Assembly (NCBI RefSeq): GCF_000764645.1
Contig: NZ_JRGK01000051.1
Coordinates: 1 to 53,967 of the forward strand
DNA: 53,967 nt
From: Aeromonas finlandensis
GTDB lineage: Bacteria > Pseudomonadota > Gammaproteobacteria > Enterobacterales > Aeromonadaceae
Direction of reading: 5' to 3'
Of this stretch, positions 8,384-17,277 are shown piece by piece. The notes under the pieces were generated by a model. It was not told where the DNA came from, did not search any database, and saw only the letters and a list, made by a program, of their open reading frames with translations. The position numbers and the translations under genes are program-made. Numbering within the stretch: position 1 is the first letter of the stretch; each line of letters starts with the position of its first letter.

Positions 8384-9784
8384 ATGTGTATGGCAGAGCA
8401 AGTGACGGCGAAAAAAGACGCCAAGACACAACAGCTGAAAGTTCCTCCCCACTCTTTTGAGGCCGAACAGTCCGTACTGGGCGGCCTGATGCTGGATAAC
8501 GATGCCTGGGATCGGGTTGCCGAACGGGTCATCGATCAGGATTTCTACAGCCGTCCGCACCGGTTGATCTTCCAGGCCATGACCCGCCTCTCCAACGCGG
8601 GCAACCCCATCGACCTCATCACCCTGCAGGAGGAGCTGGAGCGCTCCGAGCAGCTGGAGGAGTCCGGTGGCTTCGCCTATCTGGTGGAGATCGCCAAGAA
8701 CACCCCGAGCGCCGCCAATATCAACGCTTACGCCGAAATCGTGCGGGAGCGGGCGGTGGTGCGGGAGATGATCTCGGTCGCCAACGAGATAGTCGAAGCA
8801 GGCTACGAGCCACAGGGGCGTACCTCCGGCGATCTGCTCGACCTGGCCGAGAGCAAGGTATTCAAGATTGCCGAGCAGCGCAGCAGCGCCAATGAGGGGC
8901 CCCAGCCCCTCAAGCTGATCCTCGAGCAGACCGTCGACAAGATTGAAGAGCTGTTCAAAACCCCGCATAACGGCGTGACCGGGGTGTCGAGCGGTTATGG
9001 CGATCTCGACAAGATGACCGCCGGTTTGCAGCGTTCGGACTTGATCATCGTGGCGGCCCGTCCCTCCATGGGCAAGACCACCTTTGCCATGAACCTCTGC
9101 GAGCACGCGGCCCTCACCGCCGACAAGCCGGTGCTCATCTTCTCGCTGGAGATGCCCTCCGAGCAGATCATCATGCGTATGCTCGCCTCGGTCGGTCGTA
9201 TCGACCAGACCAAGGTGCGTACCGGTCAGCTCGACGACGAGGATTGGGCGCGACTCTCCTCCACCATGGGATTGCTGCTCGAGAAGGGCAAGATGTATAT
9301 CGATGACGCCTCCGGCCTCACCCCGACCGACGTGCGTTCTCGCGCCCGCCGCATCGCCCGTGAGCACGGTGGCTTATCCATGATCATGATCGACTACCTG
9401 CAGCTGATGCGGGTGCCAGCGCTCTCTGACAACCGTACCCTGGAGATCGGCGAGATCTCCCGCTCCCTCAAGGCCTTGGCGAAAGAGCTGCAGTGCCCGG
9501 TAGTGGCGCTCTCCCAGCTCAACCGAAGTCTGGAACAGCGGGCCGACAAGCGTCCGGTCAACTCGGATCTTCGTGAATCGGGCTCCATTGAGCAGGACGC
9601 GGATTTGATCATGTTTATCTATCGTGATGAGGTTTATCACGATGACAGCCCGGACAAAGGGATTGCCGAGATCATCATCGGCAAGCAGCGTAACGGCCCG
9701 ATAGGAAGAGTTCGGCTTACATTCCAGGGGCAGTTCTCCCGGTTCGACAACTATGCCGGCCCGGCGTTTGATGACGACTATTGA
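8384..9784 (+). CDS. dnaB: Replicative DNA helicase DnaB
   Basis: The product is 466 aa, the hexameric 5'-3' helicase of the replisome that also recruits primase. The N-terminal domain (about 20-125, VPPHSFEAEQSVLGGLMLDN) and a linker precede the RecA-like motor. Walker A is ARPSMGKTT at 225-233, Walker B LIMIDYLQL, with SLEMPSEQI and SQLNRSLEQRADKRP as further family motifs. The arginine-finger region and the terminal FSRFDNYAGPAFDDDY are typical. The start is ambiguous between ATG 8384 and ATG 8390 (MAEQ), with no clear Shine-Dalgarno for either. alr follows, as in E. coli. A second copy of the extreme 3' end lies 86 bp downstream of the stop codon. Confidence 0.95.
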   Translation: MCMAEQVTAKKDAKTQQLKVPPHSFEAEQSVLGGLMLDNDAWDRVAERVIDQDFYSRPHRLIFQAMTRLSNAGNPIDLITLQEELERSEQLEESGGFAYLVEIAKNTPSAANINAYAEIVRERAVVREMISVANEIVEAGYEPQGRTSGDLLDLAESKVFKIAEQRSSANEGPQPLKLILEQTVDKIEELFKTPHNGVTGVSSGYGDLDKMTAGLQRSDLIIVAARPSMGKTTFAMNLCEHAALTADKPVLIFSLEMPSEQIIMRMLASVGRIDQTKVRTGQLDDEDWARLSSTMGLLLEKGKMYIDDASGLTPTDVRSRARRIAREHGGLSMIMIDYLQLMRVPALSDNRTLEIGEISRSLKALAKELQCPVVALSQLNRSLEQRADKRPVNSDLRESGSIEQDADLIMFIYRDEVYHDDSPDKGIAEIIIGKQRNGPIGRVRLTFQGQFSRFDNYAGPAFDDDY

Positions 9785-9796
9785 TGTAAACCCAAG

Positions 9797-9869
9797 GTGA
9801 TGGCGGCTTAGCCATCACTGCAACTGCCCTGACCGATAGCCCTAGCAGATAGTGGCCGACCGTCAGGGC
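9797..9869. other. Two inverted repeats between dnaB and its duplicated tail
   Basis: GTGATGGC (9797-9804) pairs with GCCATCAC (9811-9818) over a 6-nt loop. GCCCTGAC (9826-9833) pairs with GTCAGGGC (9862-9869) over 28 nt. Neither has a T run, so they are poor terminators. The second repeat ends exactly where the duplicated dnaB tail begins. Confidence 0.5.
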
Positions 9870-9923
9870 CTGTTTTCCCGGTTCGACAATTATGCCGGTC
9901 CGGCCTTCGACGACGATAAGTGA
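9870..9923 (+). pseudogene. Second copy of the dnaB 3' end (fossil fragment)
   Basis: These 18 codons translate as LFSRFDNYAGPAFDDDK and a stop. dnaB itself ends QFSRFDNYAGPAFDDDY and a stop. Within the shared 15 residues the nucleotide differences are all synonymous third-position changes (for example AAC/AAT, GGC/GGT, GCG/GCC). This suggests that both tails spent time under coding selection in different lineages. There is no start codon; it is a fragment, not a gene. A past insertion, recombination or element excision at the dnaB 3' end would explain it. Confidence 0.85.
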
Positions 9924-9980
9924 GTGGCGGTCTTCGGCCCGATGAGGGGGAGACCATTTGTGCCCTCGTAAGGGAAAACC

Positions 9981-11054
9981 ATGAAAGCGGCTACTGCCCA
10001 AATCAACACTGCGGCCTTGCGCCACAACCTCGCCGTGGTCAAGCGCCACGCTCCCGCTTGCAAGATCATCGCTGTGGTCAAGGCCAACGCCTATGGCCAC
10101 GGACTGCTGCCGGTCGCCCGCACCCTGGTGGATGCGGATGCCTACGCAGTGGCCCGGATCGAAGAGGCGCTGATGCTGCGCTCCTGCGCCGTGGTCAAGC
10201 CCATCGTGCTGCTGGAGGGCTTCTTCTCCGCCGACGATCTGCCGGTGTTGGCGGCCAACAACCTGCAGACGGCGGTTCACACCTGGGAGCAGCTCGAAGC
10301 GCTGGAGCAGGTCGAGTTGCCAGCCCCCGTAGTGGCCTGGCTCAAGCTCGACACCGGTATGCACCGCCTCGGGGTGCGCGCCGACGAGATGCCCGCCTTT
10401 ATCGAACGACTCGGCAAGTGCAAGAACGTGGTGCAGCCGTTCAACATCATGACCCACTTCAGCCGCTCCGATGAGCTGGAGCAGCCCACCACCCGCGAGC
10501 AGATTGATCTGTTCAGCAAGTTGACCGCACCGCTGACGGGCGAGCGGGCCATGGCCAACTCGGCGGGCATTCTGGCCTGGCCGGACTCCCACTGTGATTG
10601 GGTTCGCCCCGGCGTCATCCTCTACGGCGTGTCACCCTTCCCCAACACGGTGGCGGCCGATTACGACCTGCAGCCGGTGATGACCCTCAAGACACAACTG
10701 ATTGCAGTGAGGGATCACAAGGCGGGCGAGCCGGTGGGCTACGGCGCCAACTGGGTGTCGGATCGTGATACCCGGCTCGGGGTGATCGCCATCGGCTACG
10801 GCGACGGTTATCCGCGCATGGCGCCCAACGGCACTTCTGTGCTGATCAACGGCCGCATCGTGCCGTTAGTCGGACGTGTCTCCATGGATATGAGCACAGT
10901 CGATCTTGGGCCCTGCGCTACCGACAAAGCGGGTGACGAGGCGGTGTTGTGGGGCGAGGGGCTGCCGGTGGAGCGGGTGGCCGACGAGATTGGCACCATC
11001 CCCTACGAGCTCATCACCAAGCTCACCTCCCGCGTCTTTATGGAATACGTCTGA
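9981..11054 (+). CDS. alr: Alanine racemase (PLP-dependent)
   Basis: The product is 357 aa and interconverts L- and D-alanine for peptidoglycan synthesis in the cytoplasm. The PLP lysine is K34 in [11 protein letters not shown]. The second catalytic residue is Tyr254 in PVGYGANW, at the position of E. coli Alr Y255. Other family motifs are [28 protein letters not shown] and GYGDGYPR. It lies downstream of dnaB as in enterobacteria and its stop overlaps the yjbQ start (TGATG), indicating translational coupling with yjbQ. Confidence 0.95.
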   Translation: MKAATAQINTAALRHNLAVVKRHAPACKIIAVVKANAYGHGLLPVARTLVDADAYAVARIEEALMLRSCAVVKPIVLLEGFFSADDLPVLAANNLQTAVHTWEQLEALEQVELPAPVVAWLKLDTGMHRLGVRADEMPAFIERLGKCKNVVQPFNIMTHFSRSDELEQPTTREQIDLFSKLTAPLTGERAMANSAGILAWPDSHCDWVRPGVILYGVSPFPNTVAADYDLQPVMTLKTQLIAVRDHKAGEPVGYGANWVSDRDTRLGVIAIGYGDGYPRMAPNGTSVLINGRIVPLVGRVSMDMSTVDLGPCATDKAGDEAVLWGEGLPVERVADEIGTIPYELITKLTSRVFMEYV

Positions 11055-11557
11055 TGTGGCAGCAGTGCCTGTTGACCCTGAAGCCCCGTTCGCGGGGCTT
11101 TCATCTGGTGACGGACGAGCTGGTGGCCAAGCTGCCGATGCTGGCGGATTACCGGATCGGCATGGCGCACCTGCTGCTGCAACACACCTCCGCCTCGCTC
11201 ACCCTCAACGAGAATTGCGATCCCAGCGTGCGCAGCGATATGGAGGCCCATCTGCATCGGCTGGCGCCGGAAGATGCCCCCTACTATCGCCACACCTATG
11301 AGGGGCCGGATGACATGCCCGCCCATATCAAATCCTCCCTGCTCGGGGTGAGCCTGCTGCTGCCGATCCGCGATGGTCAGCTGGCGCTCGGCACCTGGCA
11401 GGGGATCTGGCTTGGCGAGCATCGTGTCGATGGCGGTGCCCGCAAGGTGCTGGTGACTCTGCAGGGGGGAGTAGTCAGGTCGGTATTGAGTCAAAAGAAC
11501 AAGATAAAAAGAGGGATGGCGCCGAGCCATCCCTCTTTTGTTTTTACGGTTTGGTGA
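11054..11557 (+). CDS. yjbQ: YjbQ family protein with readthrough C-terminal extension
   Basis: The first ~139 residues match the YjbQ/UPF0047 family closely ([59 protein letters not shown]). E. coli YjbQ is 138 aa and a weak thiamine-phosphate synthase activity has been reported for the family. The start codon overlaps the alr stop. Oddly, the frame does not stop after VTLQGG but continues for about 28 residues straight through the transcription terminator hairpin, giving 167 aa ending [10 protein letters not shown]. The extension is unlikely to be functional, and translation across it could affect termination. Confidence 0.85.
   Translation: MWQQCLLTLKPRSRGFHLVTDELVAKLPMLADYRIGMAHLLLQHTSASLTLNENCDPSVRSDMEAHLHRLAPEDAPYYRHTYEGPDDMPAHIKSSLLGVSLLLPIRDGQLALGTWQGIWLGEHRVDGGARKVLVTLQGGVVRSVLSQKNKIKRGMAPSHPSFVFTVW
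11506..11540. terminator. Bidirectional terminator at the end of yjbQ
   Basis: Perfect 10-bp stem GAGGGATGGC/GCCATCCCTC (11511-11520 and 11526-11535), flanked by A and T runs. It lies between convergent yjbQ and pepE and inside the yjbQ reading frame. Confidence 0.85.
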
Positions 11558-11594
11558 GCTATCCGCTTGCCAGTGGCACGGCGCTCTGCGTGGC

Positions 11595-12320
11595 TCAGCT
11601 GACCTTGAAGGGGGTCAGCTCGGCCAAGGGGCTCGCGTCCATAAAGGCTTGTGGCTCCTGGCCGTGTTTGAAGATCTTGAAGTCCTGATCGCGGGCGCTC
11701 CAGTACTCGATGGTGTCACCACTGATCTGCAGCAGGCTCGCTTCGCGCAGGGCCACCACATATTCGCTCTGGTTGATGGCGCAGAATTCCGCCAGACGCT
11801 CGTCGCGGGTCTCGCCCATGTGGCCGCTGATGCTGGCGTCCAGATAGTGGGGGTTGATCTGCAGCGGAAACAGGCCCAGCGCTGGCAGCACGGCGGCGTT
11901 GCAGACCGGCATGTCGTTGGTGGTGCGGATGCTCGGGGTCGCCACGTTGCAACCGGCGCTCCAGCCCACATAGGGGACGCCACGTTCGCGCACGGCACGC
12001 TGGATCGGCACGATCAGGCCATTTTCATGCAGCAGCTGGTTGAGGCGCCAGGTGTTGCCGCCGCTGATAAAGATGGCGTCGGCCTGATTGACGGCATCGA
12101 CCGGATCATCGAAGTGGTGAATGCTGATGGTCTCGATCCCGAGGCTCTCGGTGAGATCATTGGCGCGGGCATCCCAGTCGCTGCGGATCACCGCGTAGGG
12201 GATGAGCAGAATGCGTTTGACCGGTTTGCGGGCCAGCAGGCTCTGAACCCGGTCGCGGGCCCAGCCGAGCAGACCCGGAAATTCGTTGGCTTTACCATTG
12301 CTTAGCAGAAGCAGTTCCAT
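11595..12320 (-). CDS. pepE: Dipeptidase E (alpha-aspartyl dipeptidase)
   Basis: The product is 241 aa, a cytoplasmic S51 serine peptidase that cleaves N-terminal aspartyl dipeptides. The nucleophile elbow is GWSAG at 119-123 (Ser121); around it are FISGGNTWRLNQLL, IRTTNDMPV, LFPLQINPHYLD and GHMGETRDERL, all family hallmarks. The ATG at 12320 is chosen because GAGGAAC lies 8 nt upstream and the protein then begins MELLLLSN as in E. coli. The track can extend five codons to a TTG, but that would overlap the ribosome site. Monocistronic, convergent with yjbQ. Confidence 0.92.
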   Translation of the reverse strand: MELLLLSNGKANEFPGLLGWARDRVQSLLARKPVKRILLIPYAVIRSDWDARANDLTESLGIETISIHHFDDPVDAVNQADAIFISGGNTWRLNQLLHENGLIVPIQRAVRERGVPYVGWSAGCNVATPSIRTTNDMPVCNAAVLPALGLFPLQINPHYLDASISGHMGETRDERLAEFCAINQSEYVVALREASLLQISGDTIEYWSARDQDFKIFKHGQEPQAFMDASPLAELTPFKVS

Positions 12321-12520
12321 CAAATCGTTCCTCAAAAAGTGAAAGCGGAGGAGGGAGGGCCACCAGATCCGCCGTGCGGCCGGATGGCAAGAGCGGGCAT
12401 GCTACCACCATTGGCGCGGCGGTTCTGTGATCGGGGGGTCCATTCAACCGCTATGGATGGGTGATGCTATGCCAAGCGGTGGATTAATGAGCGGTGGTCA
12501 ATGCGCCACCCCTCGCCAAT

Positions 12521-12544
12521 AAAAGACCCCGCCGCAGCGGGGTC
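12521..12544 (-). terminator. Terminator of the btsT-like gene
   Basis: Minus-strand stem GACCCCGC/GCGGGGTC with a 4-nt loop followed on the minus strand by TTTTATTGG. It lies 26 bp after the transporter stop codon. Confidence 0.85.
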
Positions 12545-12570
12545 ATGTCAGGGGGAAAGCCACTCGCCCA

Positions 12571-14379
12571 TCAGGAGGCGGTCGCTTCAACCACCTTGTA
12601 GGAGGGCTGCTGACGCAGCTTCCACAGCTCGCTCCATTTGCGCAGGGCGGAGAGCAGGATCAGCATTCCGAGCACCAGCATGATGAGTGAGATGATGCCG
12701 TTCATCGGGTTGTAGCCCTTGGCCGCGGCGTTGAAGTAGACGTTGCTCATCATCCAGTAACCGGCGTAGTTGACGGTGACGAACAGGTAGGCCAGCGGGA
12801 TGAGGCAGGTCAGCATGTAGCGGCGCTTGCTGGCCAGTCGCAAGATGATGGTGGCACCGATGATAAGGCCCACCGAGGCCATCAGCTGGTTTGATACCCC
12901 GAACAGCGCCCACACAGATCCGATATCGCCGGACATCAGCAGATATCCCCACATCACGCAGGCGAGCACGCTGGCCCCGATGGCGCCCGGCATCCAGTCG
13001 ATGCGCTTGAGGGGCGGGTAGAACTCGCCGAAGAAGTCCTGAATGAGGTAGCGTGAGACCCGGGTGCCGGAGTCGACAGCCGTCAGGATAAAGACCGCTT
13101 CAAACATCACCACGAACTGGAAGAAGTAGGAGGCGAGGTTACTGAACCAGGGCACCTTGGTGAAGATGTAGGACATGCCCACCGCCAGGGTGACGGCGCC
13201 GCCGGTGCGGCCGTTCAGATCCATGCCGATCTCTTGGGAGAGGAACGGCAGATCCACCACCTGCATCCCCAGTTTGGCGAAGGCCTCCGGGGTGGCGTTG
13301 ATGGCGAAGTAGTCAGCCGGGTGCAGGGCAGTGGCGGCGATCAGCGCCATCACGCCCACCACGCACTCGGCCAGCATGGCACCGAAGGCGACCGGCAGGA
13401 TGTCGTTCCACTTGTCCACCAGTTTCGGGGTGGTGCCTGAGCCGATAAAGGCGTGGAAGCCGGAGATGGCGCCACAGGCGATGGTGATGGAGATAAAGGG
13501 CCAGACCGGGCCACCCAGTACCGGGCCACCGCCGTGGACGAACTGGGTCATGGCGGGGAACTGGATCTCCGGGTTGATGCAGATAACGCCGATCACCAAA
13601 GCGCCGAATACACCGATCTTCATAAAGCTGGAGATGTAGCCGCGCGGGGTGAGCAGCAGCCAGACCGGCAGCGCGGTGGCGAAGAAGGCGTAGATAGGCA
13701 GCGCCAGACTGATGGTCTCGGCCCGCAGGGTCAGCCAGGCACCGAAGGCGCTCTCCTGCACGTAGGGGCCGAAGAAGACGCAGGCCAGCACGGCGGCAAA
13801 TCCGACCCAGGAGGCGGCTTGCAGGTTGCCGGTCAGCTTGTGCCAAATACCCACCACCATGGAGATGGGGATGGTCATAAACACCGCGAACACGCCCCAG
13901 GCGTTACGCTCCAGCGCGTGTACCACCACCATGGAGAGACCCGCCATGGTGATGGTGATGATGAACAGCATCGCCAGACCCGTACACCAGCCAGCGATGG
14001 GGCCGAGTTCGGCCTTGGCCACCTCGGAGAGAGACTTGCCCTGATGCTTCATGGAGGCAAACAGCACCACGGTGTCGTGCACCGCGCCGCCGATAACGCA
14101 GCCGATCAGCAGCCAGAGAAAGCTTGGCAGGTAGCCGTACTGGGCGGCCAGCACCGGGCCCACCAGCGGACCGGCAGCAGCGATGGCGGCAAAGTGCTGA
14201 CCGAAGTTGACCCACTTGTTGGTCGGCACATAGTTCTTGCCATCTTCCAGCTGGTGGGAGGGGGTGACTAGCTTGTCGTCAGCCTGCAGCACCTTGCGCA
14301 CAAAGAACACGCCGTAGAGGCGATATGCGATGGCGAGGATGCAGAGGGCCGCAATGACAAAAGTGATTGCGTGTTGCAT
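12571..14379 (-). CDS. btsT: CstA/BtsT-family pyruvate or peptide transporter
   Basis: The product is 602 aa, polytopic, with well over ten hydrophobic segments. CstA family signatures include NKWVNFGQHFAAIAAAGPLVGP, GCVIGGAVHDTVVLF, GFHAFIGSGTTPKL and FEAVFILTAVDSGTR. In E. coli, BtsT is a high-affinity pyruvate/H+ symporter switched on by BtsSR, and CstA takes up pyruvate and peptides. E. coli BtsT and CstA are about 700 aa, so this is a shorter member. The adjacent btsSR genes and the operator-like repeats upstream argue for the BtsT role; substrate identity remains inference. The start at 14379 begins directly with a hydrophobic helix. Confidence 0.82.
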   Translation of the reverse strand: MQHAITFVIAALCILAIAYRLYGVFFVRKVLQADDKLVTPSHQLEDGKNYVPTNKWVNFGQHFAAIAAAGPLVGPVLAAQYGYLPSFLWLLIGCVIGGAVHDTVVLFASMKHQGKSLSEVAKAELGPIAGWCTGLAMLFIITITMAGLSMVVVHALERNAWGVFAVFMTIPISMVVGIWHKLTGNLQAASWVGFAAVLACVFFGPYVQESAFGAWLTLRAETISLALPIYAFFATALPVWLLLTPRGYISSFMKIGVFGALVIGVICINPEIQFPAMTQFVHGGGPVLGGPVWPFISITIACGAISGFHAFIGSGTTPKLVDKWNDILPVAFGAMLAECVVGVMALIAATALHPADYFAINATPEAFAKLGMQVVDLPFLSQEIGMDLNGRTGGAVTLAVGMSYIFTKVPWFSNLASYFFQFVVMFEAVFILTAVDSGTRVSRYLIQDFFGEFYPPLKRIDWMPGAIGASVLACVMWGYLLMSGDIGSVWALFGVSNQLMASVGLIIGATIILRLASKRRYMLTCLIPLAYLFVTVNYAGYWMMSNVYFNAAAKGYNPMNGIISLIMLVLGMLILLSALRKWSELWKLRQQPSYKVVEATAS

Positions 14380-14468
14380 GGGGGAGTTTCCTTTTCCTGT
14401 GGCCAGTCTGGCCGGGCTCAGGCTGCACTCTACTCATGCGGTGGGGAAAGGGGAGCGAAGAAAAGGTC

Positions 14469-14589
14469 AGTGGCCGGGTTCTGCCCGCGAGTGGCAGAAA
14501 AGCGACCCCGAGTGGTTTGGCGGGTGTGCCGACGGCCGTGGTCAGCGGGTGAGTGGTCGCTGGCAGGGCAGGAGCGGGGTGAGTGGCCC
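14469..14589 (-). promoter_or_regulatory. Array of candidate BtsR (LytTR) binding sites upstream of btsT
   Basis: On the minus strand the core CCACT occurs five times, with plus-strand AGTGG starting at 14469, 14490, 14511, 14552 and 14582. The first three are spaced exactly 21 bp. The 14552 copy reads ACCACTCA and the neighbours differ at one or two positions. From memory, E. coli BtsR binds ACC(G/A)CT(C/T)A repeats with a 13-bp spacer, which is the same 21-bp period. The array fills the gap between btsR and btsT. Confidence 0.7.
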
Positions 14590-14594
14590 GCCCC

Positions 14595-15332
14595 TCAGGG
14601 AATATCGAGCAGCTCCTTGAGGGGCTTGAGGTAGCGACGACTCACCGGCACCTTGTGCCCGCCCTGGGTCACCACCTCTGCCAGCCCGCCGTCGAGCAGC
14701 AGGATCTCGCGGATCTGGCCGGGGTTGAGCAGGTACTGGCGGTGACAGCGCACGAAGCCGGTCTTCTCCTCCAGCGTGCGCAGGGTCAGTTCGGTGGTGC
14801 CCTGCTGCTGGCCGCTGATCACCCGGTTGCCGGTGAGATCGCTGTGGATGAACTCCACCTCGCCAAGGGGCAGCAGCAGAATGCGGTTGTGGCCGGTGCA
14901 GGGGATGCTGCGCAGGGGCTGGGCGATGCGGGACGGATCCGGCAGCGGCTGACCTGCCAGCTCACCTTTTGGCGAGAGCAGCCGCTTGATGCGCTCCAGC
15001 GCCCGGTTCATCCGCTCACTGGTGACCGGTTTGAGCAGGTAGTCGAGGGCGTTCTCCTCGAAGGCGCGCAGGGCAAACTCGTCGTAGGCAGTGATGAAAA
15101 CGATGTGGGGGCGCAAGTCAGGATCCAGCATGCTCACCAGCTCCAGCCCGTTGATGCGCGGCATCTGGATGTCGAGAAACAGCAGGTCAGGTTTAAGGCG
15201 ATGGATGGCGGGCAGCGCCTCCATGGCGTGGGCGCACTCTCCCAGCAGACGGATATTGCCCGCCTGCTCCAGCAGCAGGCGCAGCTCCTCGCGGGCGAGG
15301 GGTTCATCGTCAACGATCAGGGCGGTCAGCAT
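14595..15332 (-). CDS. btsR: LytTR response regulator BtsR
   Basis: The product is 245 aa. The receiver domain (1-120) has acidic residues D8/D9 and phospho-acceptor D54 in LLFLDIQMPRING. The LytTR DNA-binding domain (about 145-245) contains NRILLLPLGEVEFIHSD, EEKTGFVRCHRQYLLNP and the terminal VPVSRRYLKPLKELLD. The ATG at 15332 overlaps the btsS stop by 7 nt, so the pair is translationally coupled. The longer open frame upstream is btsS sequence in another frame. It is expected to activate the CstA-family transporter gene just downstream on the same strand. Confidence 0.93.
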   Translation of the reverse strand: MLTALIVDDEPLAREELRLLLEQAGNIRLLGECAHAMEALPAIHRLKPDLLFLDIQMPRINGLELVSMLDPDLRPHIVFITAYDEFALRAFEENALDYLLKPVTSERMNRALERIKRLLSPKGELAGQPLPDPSRIAQPLRSIPCTGHNRILLLPLGEVEFIHSDLTGNRVISGQQQGTTELTLRTLEEKTGFVRCHRQYLLNPGQIREILLLDGGLAEVVTQGGHKVPVSRRYLKPLKELLDIP

Positions 15333-17020
15333 GGGCTCTCCTGCAGGGGAAGGGTGATCCTCACCCGGGTTGATTGATGGGGAATGCAGTCGATGGCGAC
15401 CCCGTACTCGGCGCCGTAACGGGCCTTGATGCGCCGATCCACTATGTGCATGCCAAGGCCGCTCCCCTCCTGTTTCATCTGGTAGAGCCCGGCGTTGTCG
15501 CACACCTCCAGCACCACCCGCTGGGCCTCAACCCGGGCGGTCAGGGTCAGCAGGCCGGGTTCGAACATCTGGGAGATGCCGTGCTTGACCGCGTTCTCGA
15601 CGATGGGTTGCAGGGAGAAGGTGGGCAGCCGGTACTCCAGTAGCGACTCGGGAATGTCGATCTGCACGCTCAGGTGCTCGGCGAAACGGGCCTGCTCGAT
15701 GTGCAGGTAGGCGTTCACATGCTCCAGCTCGTCGGCCAGGGTCACCTCGTCCCCTTGCCGCTTGAGGTTCTTGCGAAAGAAGGTGGAGAGGTTGTGCACC
15801 AGGGTGCGGGCGCTCTCGGGATCGCGCCGGATCACCGCCGACAGGGTATTGAGGGCGTTGAACAGAAAGTGCGGGTTGATCTGCGCCTGCAACAGCTTGA
15901 TCTCCGACTGGGCCAACAGCCGCTTCTGCTCGTTGTATTTGCCCGCCAGGATCTGGCCGGAGAGCAGCCGGGCAATCCCCTCTCCCAGGGTGCGGTTGAT
16001 GGAGGAGAAGAACTTGCGCTTGGGTTCGTAGAGCTTGATGGTGCCCACCACGGACCCCTCTTCCCCCCGCAGCGGAATGACCAGCGAGGAGCCGAGCTTG
16101 CAGCCGGGGTGGAGGGTGCAGCTGTAGGGGATGAGGTTGCCGTCGGCATAGACCACCTCGTTGTGCTGGATCGCCTTGAAGGTGTGCTGGGAGTTGATGG
16201 CGGTGCCCGGCAGGTGGTGATCCTCGCCGATGCCGATAAAGGCGAGCAGCTTCTCCCGATCGGTGATGGCTACGGCGCCGACTCCTGTCTCCTCGTAGAG
16301 AATGCGCGCCATCTGCTGGCACGCCTCCTGAGTGAACCCCTTGTCCAGCACCCGCATCGCCCGCTCGGCGATCTTGAGGGCGCGGGCGGAGAAGGCGACC
16401 GAGTACTTCTCCAGCATGGCGCGGTGATCGAGGATCATCCGCATGAACATGGCGGCCCCCAGGGTATTGGCCACCAGCATGGGGGCGATGATGTTCTCGA
16501 TAAGGTGGATGGCATCATCGAGGGGGCGGGCCACCAGCAGGATGATCCCCATCTGCATCAGCTCGGCGACCAGGGCCACCGACCCCACCACCCAGGGGCT
16601 GAACAGCAGATCGAGCCGGTGGCGGGCGACGAAGTGGCGGTGCACCAGTCCGCCGAGCAGCCCCTCGGCGATGGTGGAGAAGGTGCAGGCCAGCGCGGTG
16701 AAGCCCCCCAGCGAGTAGCGGTGGATGCCGCCGGTTAGCCCCACCAGCAGCCCCACCACCGGGCCGCCGACAATGCCCCCCAGAACGGCGCCGATGGCAC
16801 GGGTATTGGCGATGGAGTCCTCTACCCTCAGACCAAAGTAGGTACCCATGACGCAGAAGCCGGAGAAGATGAGGTAGCAGAGGATCTTGTGGGGCCAGCT
16901 CAGGGTCACCTGAGTGAGCGGCATGAACAGCGGCGTCTTGGAGAGCAGCCAGGCGATCACCAGATAGACGCAGAGCTGCTGGAACAGCGAGATCACCAGA
17001 GTGAATTGTTCAAAGGCCAT
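15326..17020 (-). CDS. btsS: Pyruvate-sensing histidine kinase BtsS (LytS family)
   Basis: The product is 564 aa (E. coli BtsS 561). The 5TM-LytS sensor domain (about 1-195) shows the family motifs SKTPLF, EDSIANTRAIGAVLGG and GGIHRYSLGG. A GAF domain (about 220-355, AITDREKLLAFIGIGEDHH) follows. The His_kinase domain has the phospho-acceptor H384 in QINPHFLFNALN, and the C-terminal ATPase has LQPIVENAVKHG and GSGLGMHIVDRR. In E. coli this kinase binds extracellular pyruvate with high affinity. It is cotranscribed with btsR through an overlap, and lies two genes from the transporter. Confidence 0.93.
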   Translation of the reverse strand: MAFEQFTLVISLFQQLCVYLVIAWLLSKTPLFMPLTQVTLSWPHKILCYLIFSGFCVMGTYFGLRVEDSIANTRAIGAVLGGIVGGPVVGLLVGLTGGIHRYSLGGFTALACTFSTIAEGLLGGLVHRHFVARHRLDLLFSPWVVGSVALVAELMQMGIILLVARPLDDAIHLIENIIAPMLVANTLGAAMFMRMILDHRAMLEKYSVAFSARALKIAERAMRVLDKGFTQEACQQMARILYEETGVGAVAITDREKLLAFIGIGEDHHLPGTAINSQHTFKAIQHNEVVYADGNLIPYSCTLHPGCKLGSSLVIPLRGEEGSVVGTIKLYEPKRKFFSSINRTLGEGIARLLSGQILAGKYNEQKRLLAQSEIKLLQAQINPHFLFNALNTLSAVIRRDPESARTLVHNLSTFFRKNLKRQGDEVTLADELEHVNAYLHIEQARFAEHLSVQIDIPESLLEYRLPTFSLQPIVENAVKHGISQMFEPGLLTLTARVEAQRVVLEVCDNAGLYQMKQEGSGLGMHIVDRRIKARYGAEYGVAIDCIPHQSTRVRITLPLQESPC

Positions 17021-17238
17021 GGCTCACTGTCCAGATAAAAAGGGGGCATTTACTGGACGCGGAGTATTAGCAAACCCCATACCCCCTTGCAAGGCAGGGT
17101 TATCAGAATGGTGGGGTAGCGCACGATCTGTTGAGCCGGTTGGCAGGCAAACAGGTCGTCACTCTCTGGTTGTTCAGGATGGCAGCCGAGACAGCGGTCG
17201 TGCTGGCCATATTGCAGCAACAATAGCAGCAACAAGAA

Positions 17239-17255
17239 GGGGGCCAGAGGCCCCC
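17239..17255 (-). terminator. Terminator hairpin of the nuclease-like lipoprotein gene
   Basis: Perfect 7-bp stem GGGGGCC/GGCCCCC with a 3-nt loop, 23 bp after the stop codon, followed on the minus strand by a modest TTCTTGTTG tract. The rest of the 257-bp gap up to btsS holds no recognised element. Confidence 0.65.
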
Positions 17256-17277
17256 GAATTGGCTATCAGAGTGTGGT

